From: an uncultured Amylibacter sp.
GTDB taxonomy: Bacteria; Pseudomonadota; Alphaproteobacteria; Rhodobacterales; Rhodobacteraceae
Direction: 5' to 3'
Length of the DNA: 28,544 nucleotides
Assembly: GCA_937944065.1 (NCBI GenBank)
Contig: CALDZS010000012.1
Span: 1 to 28,544 of the forward strand
Part shown: in pieces, positions 1 through 6,651 of the stretch
How the letters are laid out: each line of letters starts with the position of its first letter
How positions within the stretch are numbered: the first letter of the stretch is position 1
Program-made: the position numbers and the translations under genes
Notes under the pieces: generated by a model
Databases searched by the model: none
What the model was told of the DNA's origin: nothing
Seen by the model: the letters and a program-made list of their open reading frames with translations, nothing else

Positions 1-10
1 GTTTGAGCGA

Positions 11-24
11 TTGATATACGTCAG
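11..24. promoter_or_regulatory. Possible degenerate FixK/Fnr box at left edge
   Basis: TTGATATACGTCAG has one perfect half-site and a degraded second one (8 of 10 informative positions of TTGAT-N4-ATCAA; the last base is G instead of A). It lies just after the stop codon of the first universal stress gene, so it would serve a leftward gene outside the window. Weak call. Confidence 0.3.
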
Positions 25-25
25 A

Positions 26-871
26 TTAGTGCGCCATTAAAATGGGTAACGACGTTTGTTCCAGCATGGTTCTGGTGGTTCCACCAAAAACCGCTTGGAT
101 CATCCGTGCGTGCCCATAGGCACCCAGCACTACAAGATCGGCGCCCACCTCTTTCGCACGGGACTGGATGGCCTCACCTATTTCCCGTCCTCCGCTTGGG
201 AATTGTGACACGGTGACATTGCACCCATGATGGCTGAGCCATGCTGCAACATCGGTACCCGGATCTGGACCCTCTTTATCTGGTGTCATAATGGGGTCGA
301 AACACGCGACAACAACCTCATCAGCCTCTTTCAAATACGGCAAGGCAACATGAGCCGCTCGTGATGAAGCCTTGCTACTGTCCCAAGCGACAAGCGCGCG
401 TTTAACGGCAGCAGAAGGCGATCCGTTCAACATCAATCCGACTGGTGAATGGAACAGAACCCCATGTGCGGCATCGTTCATCAGCGTTTTGTTTTCGCGC
501 AAGTTGGGTGCAAGGTGAGCAACGTCGCAAACCCGCGCGCTTTGGGCGACATGATGCCGTACTTCGTTGGGCGTGCAAAATGCGGATCGAACGTCACCAG
601 ACACGCCAACTTTTCCAATAATTGCTTCAACTTGGTTGACCCTTTGGCGCTGCTTCTCGCGTGCCTCCGCTACCAATTCATCCCAATTGTCGGGGAAGTT
701 TAAGCCACCATAAGGTGCGACACCGTAAGCGTACATCGGGAGCACGGGCATCGCCCCAATCAGAAGGCAGCTTAGATGGGTTTGGTTTTCTGATGCTGCT
801 TCTGCCATTTCCTTTATTACTGCGTCTGGTGTGGCCTGATTGATCACAAAGAGTGTCGTTGCGTTCTTCAT
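26..871 (-). CDS. Universal stress protein, tandem-domain (UspA family)
   Basis: A 281-aa cytoplasmic universal stress protein, about twice the length of a single Usp domain, so probably two tandem domains. The C-terminal half ends with the Usp nucleotide-loop pattern G-2x-G-9x-G (GAYGHARMIQAVFGGT), with Gly where ATP-binding members often have Ser/Thr. The start is placed at the ATG of MKNATTLFVI because GGAGA lies about 8 bases upstream. An in-frame ATG 57 bases further upstream would add a basic, poorly folded tail and lies close to the predicted FixK promoter. The gene diverges from the cbpA-like gene across a FixK-type box. Usp proteins in other bacteria support survival under oxygen or energy limitation; the specific role here is inferred from context. 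Confidence 0.9.
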   Translation of the reverse strand: MKNATTLFVINQATPDAVIKEMAEAASENQTHLSCLLIGAMPVLPMYAYGVAPYGGLNFPDNWDELVAEAREKQRQRVNQVEAIIGKVGVSGDVRSAFCTPNEVRHHVAQSARVCDVAHLAPNLRENKTLMNDAAHGVLFHSPVGLMLNGSPSAAVKRALVAWDSSKASSRAAHVALPYLKEADEVVVACFDPIMTPDKEGPDPGTDVAAWLSHHGCNVTVSQFPSGGREIGEAIQSRAKEVGADLVVLGAYGHARMIQAVFGGTTRTMLEQTSLPILMAH

Positions 872-945
872 GCTGCGTCTCCGTTTATAGCGCTGGCGCC
901 TTTCGCCTGCTTGCTGAAAGACTGACACGTTGCGGTGCCTGCGAA

Positions 946-959
946 CTGATATGGATCAA
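946..959. promoter_or_regulatory. FixK/Fnr box between usp and cbpA-like genes
   Basis: CTGATATGGATCAA matches TTGAT-N4-ATCAA at 9 of 10 positions. Its centre is at 952.5. Rightward, CATTTT at 981-986 lies 28.5 bp from the centre, the class II spacing found at the other boxes, which puts a start site near 993 and the cbpA-like ATG 26 bases later. Leftward, the expected -10 position (924-919) reads CAGTCT, a poor match, so control of the usp gene by this box is less certain. Confidence 0.75.
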
Positions 960-1018
960 TGGATTTTTGTGAATACATGACATTTTTCAAAGAAATCGCA
1001 CGGCTGGGATACTGTTGG

Positions 1019-1951
1019 ATGGAATACAAAGATTACTACAAAGCATTGGGCGTTAAGCCAAACGCAGACGCAGAGGAAATTAAGCGTGCGTTTCGCAAAG
1101 CAGCGCGAAAATACCATCCAGACGTAAATACCGGCGCAGATGCAGAGAAGAAGTTTAAGGATGTGAGCGAGGCCTATGAAGTCCTTAAAGATCCAGAAAA
1201 ACGCGCGGCGTATGACCAATTAGGGAAAGAACCACCAACGGGGGGTGGCAGCTATCAACCCCCACCGGGTTGGGATAGTGGATTTCAGTTTTCGGGCGGC
1301 GGACCCGCGAGCCAAGAAGCGTTTAGCGACTTTTTCGAGACTTTATTTCGTCGCGGGCAAGGTGCAGAAATGCATATGGGTGCTCGTCGCGGGTCGGATA
1401 GCCATGCGCGAGTTCAGCTTGATATTGCGGATGCCTATAAAGGTGCGAAACGCAGACTAAGTATTCGAACCCCTGTGGTTGGCCCGAACGGAGCGGTCAG
1501 CATGCAGGACCGGGCGATTTCTGTGACCATTCCCAAAGGGGTGACAGAAGGTCAGCATATTCGTTTGAGTGGGCAAGGTGAACCTTCGTTTAACGGGGGC
1601 CCGTCTGGTGATTTGTTTCTTGAAGTATCCTTTGCTCCACATCCAGTTTATCGGCTTGAGGGTAAGGATCTGTATCTGGATTTGCCCATTGCCCCTTGGG
1701 AAGCGGCGCTTGGCGGGCGAGTTGTTATGCCAACACCAGATGGCAAGGTCGACCTGAATATTCCAAAAAATGCGCGTAGCGGGCAGAAACTGCGTTTGAA
1801 AGGTAAAGGCCTGCCTGGAACACCTGCAGGCAATATCTATGCCACGCTAATAATTGTTAACCCCAAAGTGACCACAGACGAAGCACGCGCACTGTTCGAG
1901 AAAATGTCCCGGGACATGGCCTTTGATCCGCGTGCAAAATTAGGAGGATAG
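1019..1951 (+). CDS. cbpA: DnaJ-class co-chaperone, CbpA-like
   Basis: A 310-aa type-II-like J-protein. The J domain is at residues 1-70 with the HPD triad at 33-35 (YHPDVN), followed by a Gly/Phe-rich stretch (about 75-115) and two C-terminal substrate-binding domains. The DnaJ cysteine zinc-finger is absent, which is the CbpA architecture. It should stimulate DnaK ATPase in the cytoplasm. The ATG of MEYKDYYKAL was chosen over an in-frame ATG 60 bases upstream because the J domain begins there and the upstream ATG abuts the FixK box. The ribosome site is weak. The next gene encodes a CbpM-like modulator 3 bases downstream, so the two form an operon. A FixK box upstream suggests low-oxygen induction. 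Confidence 0.92.
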   Translation: MEYKDYYKALGVKPNADAEEIKRAFRKAARKYHPDVNTGADAEKKFKDVSEAYEVLKDPEKRAAYDQLGKEPPTGGGSYQPPPGWDSGFQFSGGGPASQEAFSDFFETLFRRGQGAEMHMGARRGSDSHARVQLDIADAYKGAKRRLSIRTPVVGPNGAVSMQDRAISVTIPKGVTEGQHIRLSGQGEPSFNGGPSGDLFLEVSFAPHPVYRLEGKDLYLDLPIAPWEAALGGRVVMPTPDGKVDLNIPKNARSGQKLRLKGKGLPGTPAGNIYATLIIVNPKVTTDEARALFEKMSRDMAFDPRAKLGG

Positions 1952-1954
1952 AAA

Positions 1955-2254
1955 ATGAAAAAAACAACGGCTCGTAGTAACCTTGTCGACACATTGTCCT
2001 TGCAAGATTTATGCCGATTTTGCCAAGCAGATGAAGCATGGATTATCGAGTTGGTTGAGTATGGAGTTATCGAACCCAGAGGGTCAACTGCGGACAAGTG
2101 GCGCTTTCAGGGGCTGAATATTGTACGAGCAAAGAAAGCACATCGGTTAAGCCGCGATTTAGGTATCAATATTGCGGGTGTTGCAATGATTATAGATTTG
2201 TTGGAGGAACGACAGAAGATTCAGCGAAGACTGGCGCAGTACGAGATAGTTTAA
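1955..2254 (+). CDS. cbpM: CbpM-like chaperone modulator
   Basis: A 99-aa protein of the CbpM/MerR-like modulator family. The segment LQDLCRFCQADEAWIIELVEYGVIEP is typical of the helix-turn-helix-like core, and the C-terminal part is helical and charged. CbpM binds the J domain of CbpA and inhibits it, so the pair sets the strength of DnaK co-chaperone activity. It starts 3 bases after the cbpA-like stop, with GGAGG overlapping the end of that gene, so translational coupling is likely. It could in principle bind DNA like a MerR protein, but size and position favour CbpM. Confidence 0.88.
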   Translation: MKKTTARSNLVDTLSLQDLCRFCQADEAWIIELVEYGVIEPRGSTADKWRFQGLNIVRAKKAHRLSRDLGINIAGVAMIIDLLEERQKIQRRLAQYEIV

Positions 2255-2273
2255 GATGCTAAAGCGCCGCCGC

Positions 2274-2927
2274 TTACTTGCGAAATCGATCCTTTGATTT
2301 CCGATATAGCTGTCGATTAAGATCAATAAACTCGGCCAACCGTTGCCCCAGCAAACCAGGCGTGTTTCGCACCAGATAGAAATACCCAGTAAGACTACCT
2401 ATCGCACTGCCCAGCGCATTGATCATCAAATCCCCCATTGTATCAGGTAATCCTGACTTTTGCATATTGAGATCAAAGCTTTGATCCATCAAATATTCAA
2501 AAATTTCCCATGTTGCACCCATTGTCATGGCCACGCAAAATGTAATGAACGCGATTGCCGACGGCGGTGCTGCAAAGCGGTCGCCATCGAACAACATGAA
2601 GACGAACAGAAACCCAGTTAGGCCAAACGCGATAGCGGATGACCCATGCAAGGCCAAATCCCACCACCATAGACGCTCGTAAAAATCGAACGCCTCGCCA
2701 AGGAAAATGGAGCCGATGAAAAACATGGTTGTGGCGAAAAGAAAGGGAACTGGCAGAGTGAGCGACCAACGTGAAGCTAGGATCGGCGGTACCAGAGACA
2801 GGCCGAGCGTTGCAAGGCTGACGAAGGCAAGTGACCAACGCGCGAAGCCGAATGCGATTAGCGCCGCTGCAAGCAATAGCGCCCAGATGATCAGCATGAC
2901 GGGTCCTGTATCTTTTATCAAATTCAC
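2274..2927 (-). CDS. DUF2238 (YjdF-like) integral membrane protein
   Basis: A 217-aa membrane protein with about six hydrophobic segments. It carries family signatures: a WWWDLALHGSSAIAFGL segment near the middle, the acidic ATWEIFEY segment in a later helix, and PDTMGDLMINALGS before the last helix. The function of DUF2238 proteins is not established. The start is a GTG with a good GGGAG site 7 bases upstream. It converges with cbpM (20 bases between stops; a small AAGCG/CGCTT hairpin lies at 2262-2275 without a T-run) and diverges from the exonuclease/phosphatase-type gene. No FixK box lies in that 56-base divergent gap, unlike most neighbours. Confidence 0.8.
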   Translation of the reverse strand: MNLIKDTGPVMLIIWALLLAAALIAFGFARWSLAFVSLATLGLSLVPPILASRWSLTLPVPFLFATTMFFIGSIFLGEAFDFYERLWWWDLALHGSSAIAFGLTGFLFVFMLFDGDRFAAPPSAIAFITFCVAMTMGATWEIFEYLMDQSFDLNMQKSGLPDTMGDLMINALGSAIGSLTGYFYLVRNTPGLLGQRLAEFIDLNRQLYRKSKDRFRK

Positions 2928-2983
2928 GAGATCACTCCCTTCTTGGTATTATATTTGGCACCGTTAGTTCCTATATATAGATC

Positions 2984-3694
2984 ATGAACGACACAGTAAT
3001 CAGGATTGCCAGTTATAACATTCGCAAAGCGCGAGGGCTCGACCAAAAACGACGCCCCGAACGCACGGTGCAGGTTATCAACCACTTAGATGCAGACATT
3101 GTTGTTTTGCAAGAGGCGGACAGGCGGCTCGGGGTCAGACAGCCTGCGATCCCACGCAGTTTAATCGAGACCGAAACAGATTTTGAACTCGTGGAGGTTT
3201 CCACCAACAACGTTAGCCTTGGTTGGCATGGTAATGCTGTATTGGTGCGAAAAAGCATCAAGATTAACCAGATAGAAGGCGTGGATTTGCCTGGAACAGA
3301 ACCGAGAGGCGCAGTTCGAATAGACCTTGGGATTGGCGAAGGCGTCAGTGTTGTTGCCACCCACTTAGGATTGCTGCGCCGTGATCGACAAGCCCAACTT
3401 GGTGCTATTTGTGATGTAGCTGCGAACAGCGCACACACGATAATTGCAGGTGATTTTAATGAATGGTCCATGACTAAAGGGTTAGACCCGTTGGCCGATA
3501 GATTCGACATTCAGGCACCCGGTCGGACATTTCATGCAAGTCGACCAGTGGCAGCACTTGATCGGTTCGCGTTGAGCCGCAAGCTGGAGCTGCGCAATGC
3601 AGGCGTGGTGCAGACCCGACTCGCGCGTTTGGCGTCCGATCACCTGCCAATTTGGTCTGACATAGCTATTCCAACAGCGGATGTCATTTACTGA
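2984..3694 (+). CDS. Endonuclease/exonuclease/phosphatase-family protein
   Basis: A 236-aa metal-dependent hydrolase of the EEP superfamily (DNase I/ExoIII fold). Visible catalytic elements are the N-terminal Asn12 (SYNIRKARG), the metal-binding Glu44 (VLQEAD), THLG at about 126-129, GDFNEW with Asp157/Asn159, and terminal Asp219-His220 (SDHLPIW). No signal peptide is seen. The substrate cannot be told from sequence: small cytoplasmic EEP proteins act on nucleic acids or on phosphodiesters of phospholipids. No clear Shine-Dalgarno precedes the ATG, and a perfect CTATATATAG palindrome sits 3 bases upstream of it, so it may be translated from a short or leaderless transcript. Its 3' end overlaps the convergent usp gene by 11 bases. 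Confidence 0.85.
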   Translation: MNDTVIRIASYNIRKARGLDQKRRPERTVQVINHLDADIVVLQEADRRLGVRQPAIPRSLIETETDFELVEVSTNNVSLGWHGNAVLVRKSIKINQIEGVDLPGTEPRGAVRIDLGIGEGVSVVATHLGLLRRDRQAQLGAICDVAANSAHTIIAGDFNEWSMTKGLDPLADRFDIQAPGRTFHASRPVAALDRFALSRKLELRNAGVVQTRLARLASDHLPIWSDIAIPTADVIY

Positions 3695-4523
3695 ACATCA
3701 CCGGAAACTGTGTTTGTTTCAGCAAGGCATAGGTTGTGGCGCCTATCACGAAATCATATATGCGAGAATGCCCAAAGGCGCCGCTTACGATTAAGTCCGC
3801 ACCTTTTTCAAAGGCCACTCTGGATAGAATATCTGCAATTTCATTGCCAGCAGCATCGCGATGGGCAAGCGTTGTTTTCAAATTGTGTCTGGTAAACATT
3901 TCCGAAATATCAATGCCCTTATAGTCGTTCAGAGCATTTTTTGGGGGTTTGCCGACACGTAGGACAGTAACGTCCGCACCTGCATCTGCGATAGAAATTA
4001 GATCGTGGGCTGCGCGCGCGGCTTCTCGTGTATCGCTCCAGCCGAGGACGATTTTCTTGCCAACTTCTGGACCGTCGTAATCGACTGGAACGACGATCAC
4101 TGGTCGGCCACTTTCTTTTATAACGCGTGTTTGCACATGGCGTTGATCAAGCCTGTCCACGTCGCGATCTTCGTGGGCCATAATCACCAGATCCGCCGCA
4201 CGAGAACAATCGACCATGCGATCCGCTGCAGAAACCGATTCAGCGCGTAAAAGGCGAAACTCACTTTGGAACGTTTCGCTCCTCGTGTGATTATCGAACA
4301 CTTCTTTGATGATTGTGGAATCTTTTTTCTGACTTTGATTGAATTCCGCAAATGCGGGTTCAGGGACATGCATGGCCAGATTAGGATAAACCAGCAATGC
4401 TTCCAGTGTATGAAGTCCGATTAAATGAGCATTGTACTTTCGTGCAAGCGGTACGGAGAACTTCATAAGCGTTTCAGCATGTTCAGGTGTCGTTAGACAA
4501 ACTAAGATAGTTTTAGGAGCCAT
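3684..4523 (-). CDS. Universal stress protein, tandem-domain (UspA family)
   Basis: A 279-aa protein with two predicted Usp domains. The first begins APKTILVCL, and the second ends with G-2x-G-9x-G (GAFGHSRIYDFVIGAT). The start is the ATG of MAPKTILVC, because AAAGGA lies 9 bases upstream; an upstream in-frame start would add only seven residues. It follows hsp20 on the same strand after 59 bases that hold a strong hairpin, so it is probably the second gene of an hsp20-usp operon driven from the FixK-box promoter near 5149. Its last 11 bases overlap the end of the convergent exonuclease/phosphatase-type gene. Confidence 0.9.
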   Translation of the reverse strand: MAPKTILVCLTTPEHAETLMKFSVPLARKYNAHLIGLHTLEALLVYPNLAMHVPEPAFAEFNQSQKKDSTIIKEVFDNHTRSETFQSEFRLLRAESVSAADRMVDCSRAADLVIMAHEDRDVDRLDQRHVQTRVIKESGRPVIVVPVDYDGPEVGKKIVLGWSDTREAARAAHDLISIADAGADVTVLRVGKPPKNALNDYKGIDISEMFTRHNLKTTLAHRDAAGNEIADILSRVAFEKGADLIVSGAFGHSRIYDFVIGATTYALLKQTQFPVMFSK

Positions 4524-4552
4524 CTTGATTATCCTTTCGCGCAAAATTGAGA

Positions 4553-4576
4553 CATGGGCGCGTCACAGCGCCCATG
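4553..4576 (-). terminator. Intercistronic hairpin between hsp20 and usp
   Basis: Perfect 9-bp inverted repeat CATGGGCGC / GCGCCCATG with a 6-base loop, 7 bases after the hsp20 stop. On the minus strand it is followed by TCTCAATTTTGCG, a poor T-run. It may act as a partial terminator or as a 3' stabiliser or processing site that lets hsp20 mRNA exceed usp mRNA. Confidence 0.55.
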
Positions 4577-4582
4577 ATGGGT

Positions 4583-5068
4583 TCAAGTTTTTTTGATCTT
4601 AATTTTTTTCACTTCGGCCTTGGCTGTTGCAGGTTTTGCAATCCGCAGTTTTAACACGCCATCGGAAAAATCTGCTGAAGTTGCGCCATCATCAGGTGTG
4701 AAACCCAACGGAATTTGGCGACGAAAGCTGCCATACTGACGTTCGACAATATGATAGTTATCTTCTTTTTCTTCATGGTCAGATGATTTTTCACCCTTAA
4801 GCGTTAGAATATCACCAGATATTGTTACCTCAATATCGGTCTCTTTCATGCCTGGAACCTCTGCCGTAACTTCGATGGCTTCGTCGGTTTCCAACAGATC
4901 AATCGCCAGCATCTTGGATGTGGGGAATTTGGGGGTCAGTACGGCAGGTGACATTGGAAAACTTGCACCGAATTGATTGAACAACCGGTTCATTTCTTGC
5001 TGTAATGACGGGAAGAAGGCTGAACCAACTGCGTCGGGACGTACTTCAGGGGGAGTGGGGTTTGACAT
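4583..5068 (-). CDS. Small heat shock protein, Hsp20/alpha-crystallin family
   Basis: A 161-aa ATP-independent holdase chaperone. Residues about 50-150 form the alpha-crystallin domain, with EVPGMKETDIEVTI, GEK, YGSFRRQIPLGF and the conserved DGVLKLRIAKP near the end. It is preceded by a variable N-terminal arm with MNRLFNQFG, and it ends in a lysine-rich tail. AAAGGAGA lies 7 bases before the ATG. Upstream, TAAGAT at 5120-5115 (minus strand) lies 29.5 bp from the centre of a 9/10 FixK box, a good class II promoter that gives a leader of about 40 bases. No CIRCE or ROSE-type heat-shock element was recognised, so oxygen control is favoured over classical heat control. Confidence 0.94.
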   Translation of the reverse strand: MSNPTPPEVRPDAVGSAFFPSLQQEMNRLFNQFGASFPMSPAVLTPKFPTSKMLAIDLLETDEAIEVTAEVPGMKETDIEVTISGDILTLKGEKSSDHEEKEDNYHIVERQYGSFRRQIPLGFTPDDGATSADFSDGVLKLRIAKPATAKAEVKKIKIKKT

Positions 5069-5142
5069 TACTCGTCTCCTTTCAAAAATTTCGACACAGA
5101 ATCGTGACTAAAAAATCTTAGCAAATTGAAGCCTTTTCAAAA

Positions 5143-5156
5143 TTGACGCTTATCAA
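5143..5156. promoter_or_regulatory. FixK/Fnr box serving hsp20 and DUF2267 genes
   Basis: TTGACGCTTATCAA matches TTGAT-N4-ATCAA at 9 of 10 positions, centre 5149.5. Leftward, -10 TAAGAT (5120-5115) predicts a start near 5108, 40 bases before the hsp20 ATG. Rightward, TACTCT (5178-5183) lies 28.5 bp from the centre and predicts a start near 5190, 110 bases before the DUF2267 gene. A second palindrome TTGAA-N5-TTCAA at 5126-5140 sits beside it but has the wrong spacing for Fnr/FixK. Confidence 0.82.
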
Positions 5157-5300
5157 TTTTGGTGCGTGTCATTGCGGTACTCTTATATTCAACGCAGAGC
5201 GGTTTTTGACAATTCCTTGTTCTTTCGACTGGGCGCTGCGCTGGCAAACTTCGCTCTGTTTTTGCGGTGAGCAAAGCAGAGCCACTGAGAGGAGACTGAT

Positions 5301-5732
5301 ATGTCTAATCAAGGGTTGGAAACAATCGACCACACGGTTCACGTGACGCATGATTGGATAAACGAGCTTGCGGATCGGTTGGATTGGTCATCAAAGCGCA
5401 GCGCATTACGTCTATTGCGGGTCACGATGCATCAGATACGCGATAACCTTTTGATAGATGAAATGGCGCAGTTCTCGGCGCAACTTCCGTTGCTTATCCG
5501 CGGAATGTTTTTTGAAGGCTGGGTTCCCAAAAGGACCCCATTAAAGGACCGACATCTCGGCGACTTTTGTGCCCCGATTGAAAGCATGTTCGAACATACG
5601 CTAGAGTATCGAGGTATCGAAGATATTACACGGGTTTTCGTGCTTTTGAATAACCGTTTAAGCAGGGGCGAGATAGAAGACGTACGCGCAAATTTACCGA
5701 CAGCAATTCGTGAAATTTGGCCCGAGCCTTAG
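5301..5732 (+). CDS. DUF2267 domain protein
   Basis: A 143-aa soluble protein matching DUF2267. It opens with TVHVTHDWINELADRLDW and SSKRSALRLLRVTMHQIRDNL, continues with EMAQFSAQLPLLIRGMFFEGW, and the second half has VFVLLNNRLSRGEIEDVRANLP. Both halves look helical and internally repeated. The function of the family is unknown. GAGGAGA lies 6 bases before the ATG. It diverges from hsp20 across a FixK box and ends at a hairpin shared with the convergent fixK-like gene. A stress role is inference from the neighbourhood only. Confidence 0.85.
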   Translation: MSNQGLETIDHTVHVTHDWINELADRLDWSSKRSALRLLRVTMHQIRDNLLIDEMAQFSAQLPLLIRGMFFEGWVPKRTPLKDRHLGDFCAPIESMFEHTLEYRGIEDITRVFVLLNNRLSRGEIEDVRANLPTAIREIWPEP

Positions 5733-5733
5733 A

Positions 5734-5772
5734 AATAAAAAGGCCACGAAGCCAGGGGAGGGACTTCGTGGC
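5734..5772 (-). terminator. Rho-independent terminator of fixK-like gene
   Basis: 9-bp inverted repeat GCCACGAAG (5743-5751) / CTTCGTGGC (5764-5772) with a 12-base loop. On the minus strand the stem is followed directly by CTTTTTATTTC, a proper T-run, 31 bases after the fixK-like stop. Rightward there is no T-run, so its effect on the DUF2267 transcript is uncertain. Confidence 0.8.
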
Positions 5773-5802
5773 ACTATCGGCAGATCAAAATTCAAGCCTG
5801 CA

Positions 5803-6477
5803 TTAGAGCGTATTGCCTGCCGATAATCCTAGTAAGGCTGTTGGGCGCAAAACGATGATCGTATGAACATTTTCGATTGCGATGATTTTACTTTTGCGCA
5901 GTTGAGTTAGTGTTCGACTGACGGTTTCTGTGGTTAATCCGAGGAAATCGGCAATGTCTGCACGGCTCATCGGCAAGTTCATTTGTTTGTAGTCACCAAG
6001 GTTTTGACCAACACGATCTGACAGAACGCTTAAAAACGACGCCACTTTTTCAGAAGCTGACTTTCGACCTAGCATCATAAAGTGGTCTTGCATCGAACTG
6101 ATCTCGCGCAATGCGGCCTGCAACAACTCTTTATGCAGCAAAGGGTCAGTGTCGCCGTTTTCCAATACAGATACGCGGTAGGGCTGTAGGGTTGCGTCTA
6201 CCAGAACATCGCAGTCGGTGTGATGTACGTGATCGCTGGGAAAGCCTACAACATCGCCAGGATAGCCAAACGCAATTACCTGACGTCGACCATCCTCTAA
6301 CAGGCGGGTAAGACGCAGAACACCCGAGGTTACTTGGTAAAGCCAGTCAACATCATCGCCCTCATAGTATAGATAAGATCCAGCCTTGACCCGCGTTTCG
6401 GTGGACTTTGTGGTCAAGCTGGTAAATGTGTTATTCTGCGAGATCGCTGAAAATTCTGTTGGAATTGTTACATACAT
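5803..6477 (-). CDS. Crp/Fnr-family regulator, FixK type (no Fe-S cysteines)
   Basis: A 224-aa transcription activator with an N-terminal cyclic-nucleotide-like beta-barrel (about 25-115), a dimer helix (about 115-150) and a C-terminal winged helix-turn-helix (SRADIADFLG at 171-180, LTTETVSRTLTQL at 181-193). Glu184, Ser187 and Arg188 correspond to the E--SR set with which Fnr and FixK read TTGAT-N4-ATCAA, the motif found repeatedly nearby. The only cysteine is Cys89, and the Fnr N-terminal cysteine cluster is absent. It therefore cannot hold Fnr's oxygen-sensing [4Fe-4S] cluster and probably depends on upstream signalling for expression, like FixK. GGAGG lies 9 bases before the ATG. It diverges from the response-regulator gene across a gap with a K-box-like repeat. 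Dnr-type function is an alternative. Confidence 0.9.
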   Translation of the reverse strand: MYVTIPTEFSAISQNNTFTSLTTKSTETRVKAGSYLYYEGDDVDWLYQVTSGVLRLTRLLEDGRRQVIAFGYPGDVVGFPSDHVHHTDCDVLVDATLQPYRVSVLENGDTDPLLHKELLQAALREISSMQDHFMMLGRKSASEKVASFLSVLSDRVGQNLGDYKQMNLPMSRADIADFLGLTTETVSRTLTQLRKSKIIAIENVHTIIVLRPTALLGLSAGNTL

Positions 6478-6522
6478 CCTGATTAACCTCCGATTGATGT
6501 GAGCTTAACTTGGACACTCCAT

Positions 6523-6536
6523 GTAATTTCAATTAC
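6523..6536. promoter_or_regulatory. Palindrome in fixK-like promoter region
   Basis: GTAATT-TC-AATTAC, perfect 6-bp arms, 46 bases upstream of the fixK-like ATG. It may be an operator or part of an extended response-regulator site, since its right-to-left reading contains ATTACA like the K-box half-sites. It is AT-rich, so chance is possible. Confidence 0.35.
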
Positions 6537-6547
6537 CGTGACACTGC

Positions 6548-6570
6548 ATCATATTGTAATTTTTTGTATC
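6548..6570 (-). promoter_or_regulatory. K-box-like direct repeat and possible -10 of fixK-like gene
   Basis: Read toward the fixK-like gene, 6570-6555 is GATACA-AAAA-ATTACA. Each half matches 5 of 6 bases of GTTACA-N4-GTTACA, the K-box that (from recall) FxkR binds before fixK in Rhizobium etli. TATGAT follows at 6553-6548 (5 of 6 matches to TATAAT), although it is closer to the repeat than usual for an OmpR-type activator. No TTG-N8-CAA site exists in this gap, so the gene does not appear to control itself through a FixK box. Confidence 0.5.
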
Positions 6571-6651
6571 AGATTTTATTTTCAATATTCATTCAAGTGA
6601 ATCTAACGACGAGAAGTTACCTAACAAAATGTAAAGCAAGGGACGCTTAAC

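Noticed and set aside
3013..3510. 165-codon open frame opposite the EEP gene
   Set aside because: The opposite strand carries intact catalytic motifs of a known superfamily; the antisense product is low-complexity and unrecognisable.
5126..5140. TTGAA-N5-TTCAA palindrome beside the hsp20 FixK box
   Set aside because: Spacing is one base too long for an Fnr/FixK site. Its first 13 bases recur at 20081-20093, but a shared 13-mer is expected by chance in a window of this size.
5206..5234. TTGACA as a -35 for the DUF2267 gene
   Set aside because: The expected -10 position reads CTGGGC, with no resemblance to TATAAT.
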